Positions 39,031 to 52,835 of a stretch of 64,000 nucleotides of DNA are shown here, in pieces (positions within the stretch are counted from its first letter, which is position 1; each line of letters opens with the position of its first letter). The DNA is from Pyrocephalus nanus (taxonomy: Eukaryota; Chordata; Aves; Passeriformes; Tyrannidae), in the NCBI GenBank assembly GCA_038380795.1, contig CM076270.1, forward strand, positions 15,783,001-15,847,000, written 5' to 3'. Both the position numbers and the translations under genes were made by a program. Under the pieces are notes generated by a model, which was not told where the DNA came from, did no database searches, and saw nothing but the letters and a program-made list of their open reading frames with translations.

Positions 39031-41189
39031 TGGCCATTTTCAGAGAGCCAAGCAAAAGGACCCAGAGGCTCCAAATCCAGAGACTTTGGAAAGGGGATGC
39101 CCTCACATCGTTGCAGAAGAACCAAACTGGGGTGAGATTCCCTCCTGAATTGAAGGTCTGGGTGCTCACCTGGCTGGGTGCTCCCTCCTTCTGGGGTGGG
39201 ATCCTGGGCAAGAGTCAGCCAAAGCTTGGGCACGACAGGTCAAAAGATACCATCTGAGGTTTTGTTCCAGCTGGCAGTGGAGCCAGAAGTGAGGGACAGA
39301 CCTGGGGACTTGTCTGGAGTACAAATAATCAGCCATAGCATCTTATTTTGAAAACTTTTTAGTTTAATGTAAACAAAACTATCCTGGAGGGAACAGGCAG
39401 CAACTGAGGTGAGAAAGCACAAGCTCCCACAATACTGGGCCAGCGCACCTGTACCCCTGCACCTCAAGCTGGTCATGCATTGTCATGTCATAAACTTCAC
39501 TGGGACTCACAAAGGGATCTGACAAAAGTTTTCAAATGGCACAGCCAGGCAAGCCCTATACAGCCTGGGTAAAGGCAAGCCCTATATCAGCATCCTTGGG
39601 CCTGGCACTCTCTGAACCCTGTTTTCCTTTTTCCCTGCGAGGCTGAGAGAGGATCTGCTAAGAGTGACTTGCACCCAGACTTGCAGGAAATCTCTTTTAA
39701 AAAATCTTCTCTTGGTTTCTTGGCTGTCTTGGACCCAGGAGAGGGCAGCAGCAGCCCAGACTGCAGCCTCAGCTACCCTTTCCAAAGCTTCTCTTCATCT
39801 TCTAAGCTGCACAGAGACAGCTGAGAAAGAAAAACAGTGATGTACAGAGGGAGGAAGTAAAGAGAAAAAACCTAGTAGGCAGGCTAGTGGTACTCTCCCA
39901 GGCTTCAGAATTGTTTTCTTCTAAGATGGAAGTGCAAAGAGAACAGTCTTTCATTGAAAACAAACTGGAATACCAGGGCTTTCCACCACAGTCTTTCATT
40001 CTTTTGGTAGTGGTGACCCCTACAGATGCTTGTTATGGCACCAGAAAGTAAGGTGGTGATGCTGGGGATGCTCCTGATAGAGGTGGGAAGTAAGTACAGG
40101 TGACAACATGCACTGTATGCCCATCACATTGCTGCAGAGATGAGATCCTGCTCTGGAGCTCTCATGGCTTCACTCAGAGCACTCCAGGGGGATGAAACAC
40201 CGTTACCAGTGCTCCACAGGCACACTGGTCACATTGCCCTTGCTGAGTTTGCTCTCCCTGAAGGGACAGGAAAGGAAGGCTGGATACATGGGACATTTCT
40301 GCTTCTCCTCCTTGGCATCCCAACCACGGGCTAGCCCCCATCTCAGTGAACTGCTGAACAGTGTCAAACTCACTCTGCCCATTTCCACCAGCAGCTTTAC
40401 TGGTGCGGGTCAACATCTCCTTGCGCAGCTGTGGCCTTTCCACCCAGCCAGGCTGGCAGCACCCTCCTGCCTTTCCTGGATGAGCTCACCAGGATGAGTC
40501 ACAGAGCAGGTGAGTGGGAGGATGACATCCTTACAGCCACATTGAATTTCTAGCCACCTGCTTTAACAACATGTTGTAGAGCCAACCTGGGTTTTGCTGC
40601 AGGCAGTTCCATTTCTGCCGGGGTTGGTCTGCCCTGTGGCACGTGGACGACAGTGTGCCCCGCTCCTGGCTTGGAGCATACGGCTGAGCCCACAGCCATG
40701 TTACCTCTGTTCTCAGTTAGACTCAACTGAGGCTTTTAATTTTTTTTTTTTTTTAATTTTTTTTTAGTTCACACCCTCTGAAATCACAGAAGTGTAAAAT
40801 TATTGCTTACCAAAGCTGTTCTCCTGAAATGAGTCACGGAAGAAGGAGCTTTGTCACTCTGCCAGACACAGCCTGGCTGCTTCTCTAAATGGAACAGCAC
40901 CAGAGAACAGCTTGCAGCTCCCTTTGGGCTTCAACCCTCCTGCACATGGGTGTTACCAGCCTCCATCCAGAGCCTGGACAGAGGATCTTCTGCATTATTC
41001 CCACCTCTTCAGATGACCAACCCTTTTCACCCCATTTTTGGGTGAAGCCATTCATGGTATGTTGACATCTTGGTGAAAATGTGTTTTGTACCAGGCTAGC
41101 AGCTTGTTTGGGGAGCTACAACTTGTTCGGGGAGCAACTCCTGCAAAACAGACTTTTTATTCAGAAAACTGCTCAGCCAAAGTGTTGCA
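39031..41189. other. Intergenic, gene-free
   Basis: No gene recognised. It contains a split poly-T run at about 40,737-40,765 and otherwise unique-looking sequence. Confidence 0.5.
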
Positions 41190-41287
41190 TCATCCATGCA
41201 TCCATCCATGCATCCATGCATCCATGCATCCATGCATCCATGCATCCATCCATCCATCCATCCATCCATCCATCCATCCATCCATCC
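41190..41287 (+). repeat. Compound microsatellite (CATC)n / (CATCCATG)n
   Basis: About 98 bases of CATCCATG octamers passing into pure CATC tetramers. It is open in several frames, which creates spurious His/Pro/Ser/Ile repeat ORFs on both strands. Confidence 0.95.
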
Positions 41288-42092
41288 CTGGTGGCACCAG
41301 GGCAGAGGAGAGGCTGTGGAAGGAAAGAGCAGCAACTCCTTCTCCACATCTGACACTGTGTCCTTACCAGCTATTGAGAGACTTTAAAAGATTCAAAGCC
41401 AAGGTTTGGGCCTACAAGGGCCACCAGATTTATGCACAACATACAGCCCGGCTTCCTTTTTCCCCTGAACTGACGTCTCATGTCCTAAATCAACAGAAAT
41501 GGTGTATTCTTGGTGCTTGAGAAAAGCCAGAGATATCTCACTGCGACTTGGAGTTTAGTCCCTTTCCTTGAGGTTTTGGACTTCTCCTTCCCAGTATGAA
41601 AGGTGGTAATTTTCTGAAATCAGTACCAGAGGCAGGAGGCCTCTGGGTCTTTTGGGAATATCTCATGTGTCTAATGAGGGACCAGGAGCACGAGTTAAGC
41701 CAGCGCTATTTTCCATGACTGCTCTTAGTTCCTTTTGTGTTGTGGAGCTGGCATAGCCCTAAAATGCACTGCTGACCTACCTCTTGTTCACCTCCAGCCA
41801 GCTGTAGGCAGCTCACAAGCATCTGCAGAACACAGCTACCTGAATTTTCTCCATTCTTGTCTCTCCTCTGCAAAGACTCCCCAGCCAAATTTTGGGATGG
41901 AGCTCCTGACCTGGATATTGTGCATCTGGCTCTCAACCTTCCCTACAGTTAAGCCCTTCCAGGGCCTGCAAGAAGTGCACACCTCTCACATAAGGCAGCC
42001 CATGCTCAACCTCTCATAAGTCCAGAGGTGTGTTGGCAGCAGCTTTTGGATGAGAGCAGGTATGGCTCTGATGAGATTTAATTAGCTTCTCT

Positions 42093-42127
<35 letters not shown>

Positions 42128-45085
42128 CAATAAAGTAAACAGATTCTATCCATCAGGTGAGAGGATTTGACAAGATCTGGCCTGATTATTTCATTTTTCT
42201 TTAAAAGTGCTGATGGTTCACAACACTGTTGAAACACGTCCGAGGCTGCACACCTGCAGGCAGCGAGGGCTCACCAGCCTGAGAGCATTGCCCACAAAGC
42301 CAAGCTTGTCCAAATGAACTCATAGCTTTGTCGTGGAAGAGACATCAACGGACAGGATCAACACGGTGATCACGATTTGAAGCCTGGGGCATGGTGTGGT
42401 GAAAAGTATTATGGGTGAAAATAGCCTGGGAAAAGCAGCAGAGGTGTGGGAAGGGAGCTGAGAAGCAGAGCTCTGTGGGCACCACGTGTATCTTACAGCT
42501 CCAAAGCTGCCAGAATGGCATCACCAACAGTGGCATCACCACCAACAGAGACATCACCTGGGTTTTCTTAGTGCCAAAACCAGGACCACAGTGTCAGAGC
42601 ACGGCCTTGGCTATTGCTTCGGCAGTCAGTCCCAGCCTTCAGAAGACCAGCGATCCTTCATCTGAAATCCAGTGTGCCTGTTGCACGGATCAGCCACAGA
42701 CAGGCTGTGGAGGAGATGCCCTGCATTCCCACTGCATGCTGCCTGTTGTGACAGAGCTGTCAGCCTGGAGTGGGTTTATTTTTAGCCTTTTTTTAGCCTG
42801 GTTTCCACAAGAAACAAAACTCCAGCAACAGTGCTTCGTCTGTCAACCCCCCCTGCAACCTTTTGAACAGCGGCTACTGTAACACTATAATGTCCATTTT
42901 ACTCGTATGCAACATTTTCCAGCCATGGTATGGGTGACTGAACACCCAGCAGCAAGGGCTGGGGGGAAGGGGCTGGTGTATTTGACCCAAAAGCCTTTAG
43001 TTTTGAGGGCAAAGGAAGAAATCTGCTCTGTTATTGCCTCCAGCGAGTGACAGAAGAAAAAGGCCAGCCTTGACGCTAAAGGAAAAATAAAATAAGTTAT
43101 TGACAGAGGGGAATATTTGAGACAGATTGCAACATCAGCACCAGTGCAAGGCCCGGCTGCCCAATAGAGCTGCTCAAGAGACTTGGGAGCTACAGAGTAG
43201 CTCAAGCAGGGACATAAATAACCACCCCTGGCTACGAGCACCAGCTGTACCAAAAGGGGAATTCTTCTATGCACACTTCTGTCTCCCAGCCTTGAAATAT
43301 TATTCTGCTGCTGCCTAAAGCACTGGAGTATCCAGACATGGAGATTTTTCTTGTAATCCTATCATTATCTAAGCACTGCGAATGATCATGTGTTTGAATA
43401 AAACAGCATTCCCTCTGAGACAAGACCAGGCCATGCACTGTGGGGTTTTTGCAGCACTACAGTGAGTTTTTGTAACCTGATTCCGTGCATTCAGTCAGAC
43501 ACCAGCAAAGCAACCTGAAGTGTAGATTTACCCACCTCCAACGTGACTCAAGGAAGGTGGCCACCAGCAGTGCCCTGGGAGCAGGCTGGTGCCCTCCTGA
43601 CCCCTTGGTGCAGCGGTGAAAGCAGTGCTGTGGGAGGAGCAGTGTTCTGTAGTGCTGGAAAATTACTGGATTTCTCTAAAAGGTCCATCCTTCTGTGCTG
43701 GCACCTGGCTCAACATGCCCTTTCTGGCACAAAAAACCTGATGTCCAAAGCCTCATGTTTTCAGGACTGGTTGTTCACCTTTGCCCATGCTACCAAATGC
43801 TATCAAGTATTTGGCTCAGTAGCTCTCTGGTCACAATAAAACAATTCCACTCATGAGAGGCACAAGGGAGGGTGGCCTGCTCTCCTGAAATGATAGACTA
43901 GTATTTCCAGAAATAGTTTGGAGGTCAAAAAATATTACATCTGTAGTAGGAAATGCAATTAAATAGAGGCTGGAGTCTTTTTTGTCTCCTGAACTAGGAG
44001 GATATCGCACTGTCTGGAAGCAGTACCTCAAATGATAGTAAAGATTTAATGGGAGTTACTGCAAGTGAAAGAACTTTGAGATCCAGCTGACACACGGGCC
44101 AGATTTCATTTAGGGTTTGAGTCTGTGTGGATAACTGCTCCACAGTTTCAATTGCCTTCACAAATCCATGCCCATAAATGTTTGCACCTGCAGAAGCAGC
44201 ATCCCAAGCCCGGAAATGCAGCCCAAACTCTGCTTCCCTCTAGTGCTCCTTTTTTTTTTATTTTTCTCTGATTTGTTTAGTTTTTCAAGAGTGGTGACAG
44301 TACCTCCTTCATTTAGTGTCTTTATAGGATGCACATCATCGGGGAGCCAGAGCTCTTAATTACAAACATTTAGCAGAAAATGGACCATCTCTCTGTGGTG
44401 GGTGGGTCTCCTCAGCACCTTGGTGCTGCCTAGGAGGCAGCAGACACTGCCTGCCTTCCTGCCCATGGACACTGGGGCTGGCTGGGAGAGGCTGGAGCTA
44501 TGGGGATGAGGGTAATGTTTGGGTTCCCAGATTGCTTTTTGAGTCAAATAACATATTTTTAGCAGATTGAACTGTTACAAGAGGGGTCGGGGGTTTTTCC
44601 AAGCATACTGCTTATGTTCTCCCAGGAATGCCTGGAGAACAGGCACGTTTGCAAATATTTTTCCCCTTTAGAGCTGTTTTTCTCAGTCTTCTGTGCACCC
44701 TTGATACTCCTGCTCCCAGGAGTAAGATGAGGAAGCCAGCACCTGTAAATCCCATTTGTCTGTGCTGTATATGCACACTTCTGTCTGGGACTCAGTGCTC
44801 CCTTGAGACAGCTGCGTGTGTGAGAGGTCTGTGGGGACATGGTCCTGGGATCTTCCCCAGCTCCTCCCTCTCCAGACTGTGGGAATCAGCACTGGAGGCT
44901 GCCCACAGCCTCCCCAGGAGACAATGTTGCTCTCTAACACACCAGGCATCTACAGCAGGTGAAGGCAGGTAGTGCCCCCCTAACCCTGTCCATTTTAAGG
45001 GGGCAAAGTTAAACCCTGCTCTGCTCTCTCTGCCTCTAGTGATCTGGTAAAGGCCACTCTCAAGAGCTGTCAGCCATGCAAAATA
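41288..45085. other. Intergenic, gene-free
   Basis: No gene recognised. A run of 29 T lies at 42096-42124. Isolated AATAAA strings at 43397 and about 43834 have no coding exon upstream. Confidence 0.5.
42096..42124 (+). repeat. Poly-T run
   Basis: Twenty-nine consecutive T preceded by CTCTCT. No retrocopy with matching 3' end was recognised next to it. Confidence 0.95.
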
Positions 45086-45091
45086 GGATTA

Positions 45092-45322
45092 ATCATAGAA
45101 TCACGGAATGATTAAGGTTGGAAAAGGTCAGCAAGTCCAACCGTTCCCCCAGCACTGCCAAGGCCACTAGTAACCCATGTCCCTCAAGTGCCATATCCAC
45201 CACATCTTTCCCCTGGGCAGGGACAGTGAATCCACCACTCCCCTGGGCAGCCTGTCTCAGTGCTTGATCACCAGTGAAGAAATCTTTCCTAATATCCAGT
45301 CTAAACCTCCCCCTCTGTAAGG
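45092..45322 (-). mobile_element. CR1 LINE 3' fragment
   Basis: Reads in reverse: ATCATAGAATCACGGAATGA, GGTTGGAAAAGGTC, AGTCCAACCGTTCCC, then ATCTTTCCTAATATCCAGTC and TAAACCTCC. This is a CR1 3' end on the - strand, 5'-truncated. Confidence 0.9.
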
Positions 45323-48300
45323 CTTGATATGCATACAGGTAACTCCAGGCACCAGGCTGTGGGTAAAGTTTTAAAGAAAATTTATTTTATCAGTGAAGAA
45401 CACTGCAATATATATCCAAATGATCAATACAGCTGGCCAAAAAGGCGAAAACGGAAACCCATTTTGGTGCTTTTATAGCAACACCTTTTGCATGTGCAGT
45501 AAAACCCCAGGCTGAGTTCTCCCCTTGTGCTTTATGGCCTGCCTGGCCCCTCTGTGGGAGCCTCCAGGCATGTCTGTGAGAATTTTATCACTTGTAGCAA
45601 GGGAGTTACCTCTCATCAGACAGATAAAGAGAACATACACAACATCTTGCCTGAGAACAAATTCCTTCCTTCCACATGGTTTTTGACTGGCTTTGGTTGA
45701 GTTGTCTTTTGCTTCTCTCCCAGTGCCACCAGTGAGTGCCAACATCTTCTCATTCTCGTCTGAACAGTTTCAAGACATGCCTGGTCCAGCCACTCAGTCT
45801 TGGGCTCCTGGCCACCCAAGGCACATGCAAAGCCAAATGGACCCCTGCAGTTTGGAACTGAGAGCTTGGGCTGAATATTCACAATTTTTCTCCAAGCATT
45901 TAAAATCGGTGTTGTGTTTTGTAAACTATAAGTCAGAAAAGGTGGGGGAGACAGAAAGCAACTGGCTTGTGCTTAGAGGCTGTTGTCCAGTGTTGGCATC
46001 AGTGATGCCACCACAGTGCAGAGCCAGCTCTGCCAGGAGCCCCTTGCCTCTCCCAGAGCCAGCACCCTGAGCACTGAGCCCATAGGGAAGGAAGAAACTC
46101 CCTCTACAAACAGAGTCAGCCTGGGAGAGATGTGCCCTGCAAATACAGAGGTCAGCTGTGCTGTCCTGTGTGATCCCTTCAAGGCTTCAGCTCTTTTGTG
46201 CATCAGTTCTAGGATATTAAATCACCCTGTTCATTCCCTTGGTGCTCCACTCTTCTTTCTCTGCTTGGTTTCTGGTCATGGGATGGGAACATTCAGCTCT
46301 ACCCATGGTAATGGGGCAGGGAGGGCCATGCACATGGCTCGCTTCCTCCAGACAAGTGGCCCAGTATTTCACTCCCTCAAAGCCTGAGGACATCACTGTT
46401 CTTGGAGAAGTTGCTGAAAGTAAACTGGAGGCACTTTGTTAAATATTTCAAGTGAAAGATATCAGGATTAAATTCCACTTTTGATCTAATCCTCAACTCC
46501 CTCTTCAAGGGAAGTGCAGCTTTGCCTCCAGCCCCGGCTGGTGCCTCCATGCTAAATCACTCTGATCCTAAAGTAAATAAAGCTCTTTGAAAAAGGGCAA
46601 ATGTTTTCTCAGCTGGTCTTCTTCCCTTCAAATGTGTGGCTGATTGAAATTTTTATGTCTGCAGAGAGAACTATATGGAGTCAACAAATGCTTCTTGCTA
46701 AGAAGCTGTCTCCACAAGATAACTGGGTTTTGGAAAGTACACTGTGAATCCATGGGATACTCCTGGACCACACTGCACCCCTTACAGCTTTGTCTTCTCC
46801 TTTCCTTCAGTGCTTTACATTTTATGAACTCCTAAATAAACTGATTTAAGTTACTGCACATTAATCTTGGCATGTTGACAGTTCAGGCTCCTGGTGTCCT
46901 CAAGATGCTGTTTCTGCTCAGCCCTGGAGCTGTGTTTGCCGTGGGAGGTAGCAAATAGAAACAGCCCTTTGGCAGGAGATTCAGCAGCCACTCAAAGGGC
47001 CAGAGCCCTGGGGTTGGGTGCCAGGCTGCCTTCTCCCAGCTGCTGTGGCCTCACCCATCCCGGGATGGCTGTGTGCCCCTTCTCCTCCAGCTCCAGTTCT
47101 GAAACTGGAACTGAAGCCTAAAACGGACAGGAAAACCTTTCTGCTGGTTCTGATGGCACAACACCCCACTCAGCTGCCCCACACAGCATTCTTGCTCCAT
47201 CCATTCTTCGTGCCTACAGAAATCTTCAAGGCAGTGAATCAATAAAAGTCAATACAAGCCATTCTACTAACTTCTTTATTTTTATTAAAGTCTTTAGATA
47301 TAAGCAAATCTGCTGTGCAATTTTTCTAGTCGTCCCCCTGAGGTGATGCAGGCTTTGGGAAGGGCGCCTCATAATTTAGGTCCAGCTAGTTCCAGCCTCC
47401 AAATTTATTGCTTGTAATAATTCACAGCATGGGCTCGACTCTGTGAATCTGTTGCTCTCAGAGACAAAACGTGAGCTTGAACATGTAAGTATTTTTAGTA
47501 GTGCTGTTCTCCTCCTCCAGCTAATCCATAAACCCCAAGGGCACAGATATTCCTAGCACCTTTTTCCCAGCTTCAAGTAAGCTACCATTAGCCACAGATT
47601 ACAGGCTCATGCTGTGCATCAGCCAGGGAGTGCCAGTGATGTGTACCCAAACCCTGATGGCAGCAGCCTTTCAGCAGCAGGACAGGCTCTGAACACAACC
47701 CTTGGAGTTGTTTGCTCCCTTTCAAATGCCAGCCATGCTTTCTCCTTTTCCCCCCTGTATAAATGCATGTATCAGCCCTAACGAAAGGGAGAACACACCA
47801 GGCAGTGGGGCACGATGCTGTTCGGGGGAGCACCTGACTCTGCTGCAGCCACTACATTTTTTGCACGGGGTTGCCTTCTCTGGGAGGAAAAACAACCGGC
47901 TGGGTCAGGTGGCCATGAGGGTCAGACATCTTTGCTCAGGAGCAATGCCAGTGAACTGAGAGGGAAAGCTGACAGCACAAGGCAAGTGAGTTAGCTGGCA
48001 GATGCTTGCCAGGCTTAAGAAGGACAGACTGGCCATTCCTGGCTGAGGAACTGAGAGCAAAGTATGTTCTAGCAGCTTAAGAGTGATTTAATTGTTCTTT
48101 TGAAGTGCCAAGGAGATCAAAATAAAAGACTATTTTGGGGGGAGCTTTAATCCCCTTCGTAGATTACCAGAAAATCCAGGCTCAGCTCTGATGGGAACTG
48201 GGAACAAACTGTCCCCACGGTCACCACTGCACAGCCCCCAACTAACACCTCCATGTTAGGAGTGAAAAGGCAACACCATGATGCTGAGAGGGCTTCAAAT

Positions 48301-51300
48301 TCAGCTTTCAAGTGGCTATATGTTGCCTGAACAGTGTCACAGAGCACTGGGAGAATGGATCTGCATAGAAGGGACCAGCTGCAGGATCTCCAGCTTCTGC
48401 CTAATGAGAATCAGGTGAGACACTGAGAGAGCTGGTCAGGCCAAGTGGCCCATTCAGTGACACTGAAAGTCCTTGATGCTGCCCATAGTCCTCCAAAGTC
48501 CAAACCAGTTGCCCTTCAGATGACTGAAAGGGACTCAAGGGCAGACCCACCACAAGTCACATTCAAGCAGGGGCAGGGGAATAAAAAATACACCTTATCT
48601 TGCTTAAACACAGAGCTCAACAAAATCAACAGTGAAGGTCACAAGATAGGGCTAGAAGTGGAAATTTGAAACAACAGGAGATTGTATTTGACACCAGTAG
48701 AGATATATCAGCAAGTCTTCCTGCAGTGATGGAGAAGACAAGCTCTGGTGCTGTCTGCTGGTCTATGGGCAAAGAGGTGAAATTTCTCCTGAGTTTAAGC
48801 TCTGAAATATGCCTGCAAGGAAGCTGGAAATTCCCTTCCCAACTCTTTATTTCTTTAACTTCTGTGAAAGGGGAAGCTTTTTTTTTTTCATCTGACCTTG
48901 CCTGTACATGGCCTTCATGTCATGTGATTGACCCAGGGGCACTCTATTTCCCACAGACTCTGCTTGAACATGCAATGCACTTCCAGGTCCTGGTGACGGT
49001 GTAAAGTTCAATCAAGGATCGCTCTGTTTAGTTGTGCTGGGGGCTCCTAATCCCAGTGGGTCAAAATGTTTAGAGTTAAAGAGGTTACAGGCTTTTCAGA
49101 GGGAGTATTTAAACTGCAGCTGTCAAACCGCTTGCATAGAAGAAATTTATAGAGTCAGCCAGCAGTACATTAAATTGATGTTTTCTTGTCATTAATCTAG
49201 TAGCATGCATTGTTTTCACATTGTCCTAAGAGAATAATTAATCTGTGGCAAATCTATGCCTATAAAATTATAAATAGTAGACTTAAAAAAACGATGACAG
49301 TGAAGAAATTCAAGGGGACACACGTTGACAAGAGCCACATCCAGAAGGCTCTTGGCAAAGCTATTGGAACGCCTTCGGGGACTGATCTTTTCAGAAAGTC
49401 GTCTAAAGGACTTACAATCTGCTTCATATTCAGTTTAATTATGCACAAAAAAAAAAAAAAAAACACTTGCAGACTTTGCACATTAAAAGGAGAATAAAAA
49501 AAAAAAAATTAGGCAGAGCTTTTTCCCAGAGTCTAAAGAACAAGTCTGAAAACGAGGAAGTTTCATGTTGCAGTTTCCCAGGAAATCTCAATCTCACTCC
49601 CTGTTGCTATTGTTCTGTACTTTGGTCTATAATACAGATGCAAGTCTGATAAATTAAGGGCTTCACAGACTGTTTTCTTTCTGTTTGCAGGAGAAAAAGC
49701 AGTGCAGGAACACAGGTGACATCTGCTGCAAGACGGAGACCACTTTCTTCAGTTGCTTTGAAGAAGGTGAACCTGCTGCCAGTGTGTGACATGGGAGAGG
49801 TATAGCTCAGGCTGTGATTGGAGCAAAACCATGTCTAGGACAGGATAAGCACTGTCAAATGCTCATCATTGAAACTCCCAAGCCAAGACAGCTTTTCTGC
49901 TCCTCACTTTTGTGACAAAGCAGGTATTTCTCTGTAGGTCTGCTATAAACAAACAGAGAATGAGGTTGGCGCCGGAGGTGAAGGATGGTGGGATAATCCT
50001 TACTGGATGTGAGTTTTTCTGTCAACAAAGAAAATCTGAGGCTCAGGTTCCTTCAGGCACTGCTCTCTGACCTTTACAGTCCCCGCTGCTGTTGCACACA
50101 GGACACTCTCCTCTGCAAAACACTCCATAACCACAAAAATACTGTATGCCATTTCCCCACCTCCATACAACCCTTTCTCCCTCCTTCTGCTTCCTCCTAG
50201 GCATTTCCCATGCCTTCACCTGACCCTTTTTCATCTTTTCCCTATGCTTCCAGCTCTTCTGGTGGGACAGAAAGGCAGAAGACAGCTAAAGCCCATCTGG
50301 ATTTTATGTGTGCCTTACAGGGTGAGCAGCAGCCATGTGTCCCTGTGCTGAGAGGAGGTCTGCCCCCCACACCCCCATGACTGCTGCCCTTCAGCAAAAA
50401 CAGTGGACTGAAAGATCACTGGGGACAGGGAGCAGCCCCCCAGGATAGTTTGCGTGTAGCTAAGTCTCACTTAGAACATTCAATGTGAAGAAAACAGCTT
50501 AAAAAAATTAGGGCAGATTTTACTGCGAGCAGTTTTCTCAAGCAGATCATTTGAAGAACATTGAGGGGGGGAAGGATGAGATGGCTAGTTTGGGTGTTTT
50601 CAGATTCTGAAGGTAGAAGAGCATCAGGCTTTCGGTATGGAGCAGAACAACAGTACTACAGTACTAACTTTGGTACTTGTTTTTTCTTAGTTTTCTTTAA
50701 CAACTAAATAAATTAGACCTAGTCCTAGGACCTTGACCAATAATTTAAAAAGAAAATGTTTATTGGGGTGATAAACAACCAACCCTGATGTCTCCTATCA
50801 GGTAGGACTGGCCAAAAGAGAAGAGGGAATAGAAAAATCACAGAGCCCCAGAATTGTTGAGATTGTAAAAGACCTCTGGAAGTACTCTGAAACGCCTAAA
50901 CATTACAGCTAGGACTGAACACAACAAAAAAAATTTGGCTGTGTCGTGCTCAAGACTGTTACTTTCCAAATGCACAGCTGTGAGTGCAATTCTGTTTGTT
51001 TTGTTGTTTATTTTGGTGGCAAGGCTGGTGCTGATGTGGTTATTTACGGGAGTGAGAAGAGTCAAAAGATCATCCTTTAACACCAAGTGTAAGGTGAGCA
51101 ACACACCATTCAGCCCTGGTATATATTTCACAGGGACTAGCAAGATGACAGACAAAAGCCAGAGAAGTCTGAAACATATTCGAGGGGAGCAAAATCACCT
51201 CTCCATTATTGGCAGTTTCCAGGCTGAGCCTTTGTCTGCCTCTGTAACCCCCTTCCCACCCACACACATTCCTTTCCAGCAATGCTGCTTTATTTGGCTT

Positions 51301-52835
51301 GTCATTATCTTTTTTGTTAAATCCACTTAATTGGTACATTTAACTCTTTAGGTTCCTTAGTAGTCTCTCTGATATCATTAGTTTACTGAAAAAAGAGGCC
51401 GTAGCCTGAAGTATTACATTTCAAAACAGCACCTAAATTGAGAGAGGTCTTGCCAGTGCCAGTGCCAGACTGTACTGCTTCAGTAACTCCCATACACTCC
51501 ATAAAACATAAGGCATGATAAGGCAAGCTGGACTTGATGAGTTGTGAAGCTGTCCAAGCCAAAGTCTGCACGCAACCAGGGTACTTCCAGAAAATCCAAA
51601 TCCAGAAATCCAAAGTCTACTTTTCCACAGGCTCCATTAGGACAACTTTTTGTGCCTCTGTTGCAGATGGGAGGGGATCCTCTCTCTGCTGCTCAAAAGT
51701 GATTAGTGTAGTTCACTGTGTGTTCTGTACCTGCTCTAAATTTCCATAGCCGGATCTACCAAGAATCTAAGGAAGAAAATCCCAACCATAAGAGGTACCA
51801 GCAAAACCCCTAATGCCATTATAATTACGTCAGGAAGGGAAAAAAAATTAAATATTCCTTTGGCAGTTTGGGTTTATTTGGGGAACTGCTACAAGCTTTA
51901 CACACATAAAAATGCTCCAACCTCAGTGCACATCAGCTGCATTCACTCTGGGAACTTCGTCAGTATAACCCAGCCCAAGGTCTCCCTACCCACTACGAAA
52001 GGCAGCTTTGATGCAGAATGCAAGGCTCTCTCCTTGTCAGTGAGTGGTTTTGTTGGGGGACTGTGGACTGAGGGAGGCTGCCCTTAAAGGGTTTTGACCC
52101 GCAAGAATTGCTTTAGTACTGACAACGTACTTGCAGACCAAGCTGATACAGCACCCTTCACTGGGATGCACTAGGGCTAAAGCTGGGCCCAGTACCCACA
52201 TGCCAAGGCATCAGCCGAAGTGCAGAGGGCTAGAGCAGCCAAAAGCAGGAACGTTCAAGGATCTAACCCCTACACATCCTCTGCTAGGGTTTCTGTTGGT
52301 CAGAGCACAGCACTGCTAACTGCTAGCAGAGATCCTGCCCGCAGATAGTACCAAAAATCAAGGCTTTGCTTTATTCTCAAATACATTTGTAACTCCTTGA
52401 TGGAAGAGTAAAACTCCTCTAAATATTTGGGAAAGAAATTAGGAAAAAAACCCAACAAAACCTCCCATAGTGCCACACGTTCTTAATCCAGAAGGGTTTT
52501 TTTTCTGTGTTTATTGCCACACTCTTGGGATCAAGGCACTGAGCAGGGTGTCTCCGTGAGGCTTTGGCAGAGAAGAGGCTCCACAGCCTTTCCCTGCTGA
52601 TGCCAGCAAGGCCCCACATCTGTTGGTGAAAACAGCACATTTCTGACATGGCAACAACATGGGTTAAATTCCAGGCATGAACTGGGTGAGTTGTAGTTTT
52701 AACACGTTAACATGCTCTACCAGGGGAAAAGCTGAAGTATTTTTAGCATGGCCAGAGTGTTTGTCTCTGCACTGTTCTGGCCTTTTTTGGAATTGTTAAC
52801 TCTGGAAAAAAACACAATAGCCTGTGCAATAGTGA
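45323..52835. other. Intergenic between ETV5 and BOK 3' ends
   Basis: No gene recognised. Poly-A runs lie at 49447-49463 and 49494-49508. Three plus-strand AATAAA (46576, 46835, 47241) are not preceded by any recognisable exon. An AT-rich block at about 49,060-49,440 looks denser in homeodomain- and SOX-like motifs than its surroundings. Confidence 0.5.
49447..49508 (+). repeat. Two poly-A runs
   Basis: Runs of 17 A (49447-49463) and 15 A (49494-49508) about 30 bases apart. Confidence 0.9.

Noticed and set aside
41081..41520. ORFs of 90-144 residues across the microsatellite
   Set aside because: Translation of the CATC repeat; no start context or homology.
42096..42124. Poly-T as the tail of a minus-strand retrocopy
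   Set aside because: The adjoining sequence has no AATAAA at the right place on the - strand, no recognisable gene body and no target-site duplication.
46576..47246. Three plus-strand AATAAA signals suggesting a gene end
   Set aside because: No coding exon or splice structure upstream; AT-rich DNA gives such hexamers by chance. A noncoding RNA cannot be excluded.
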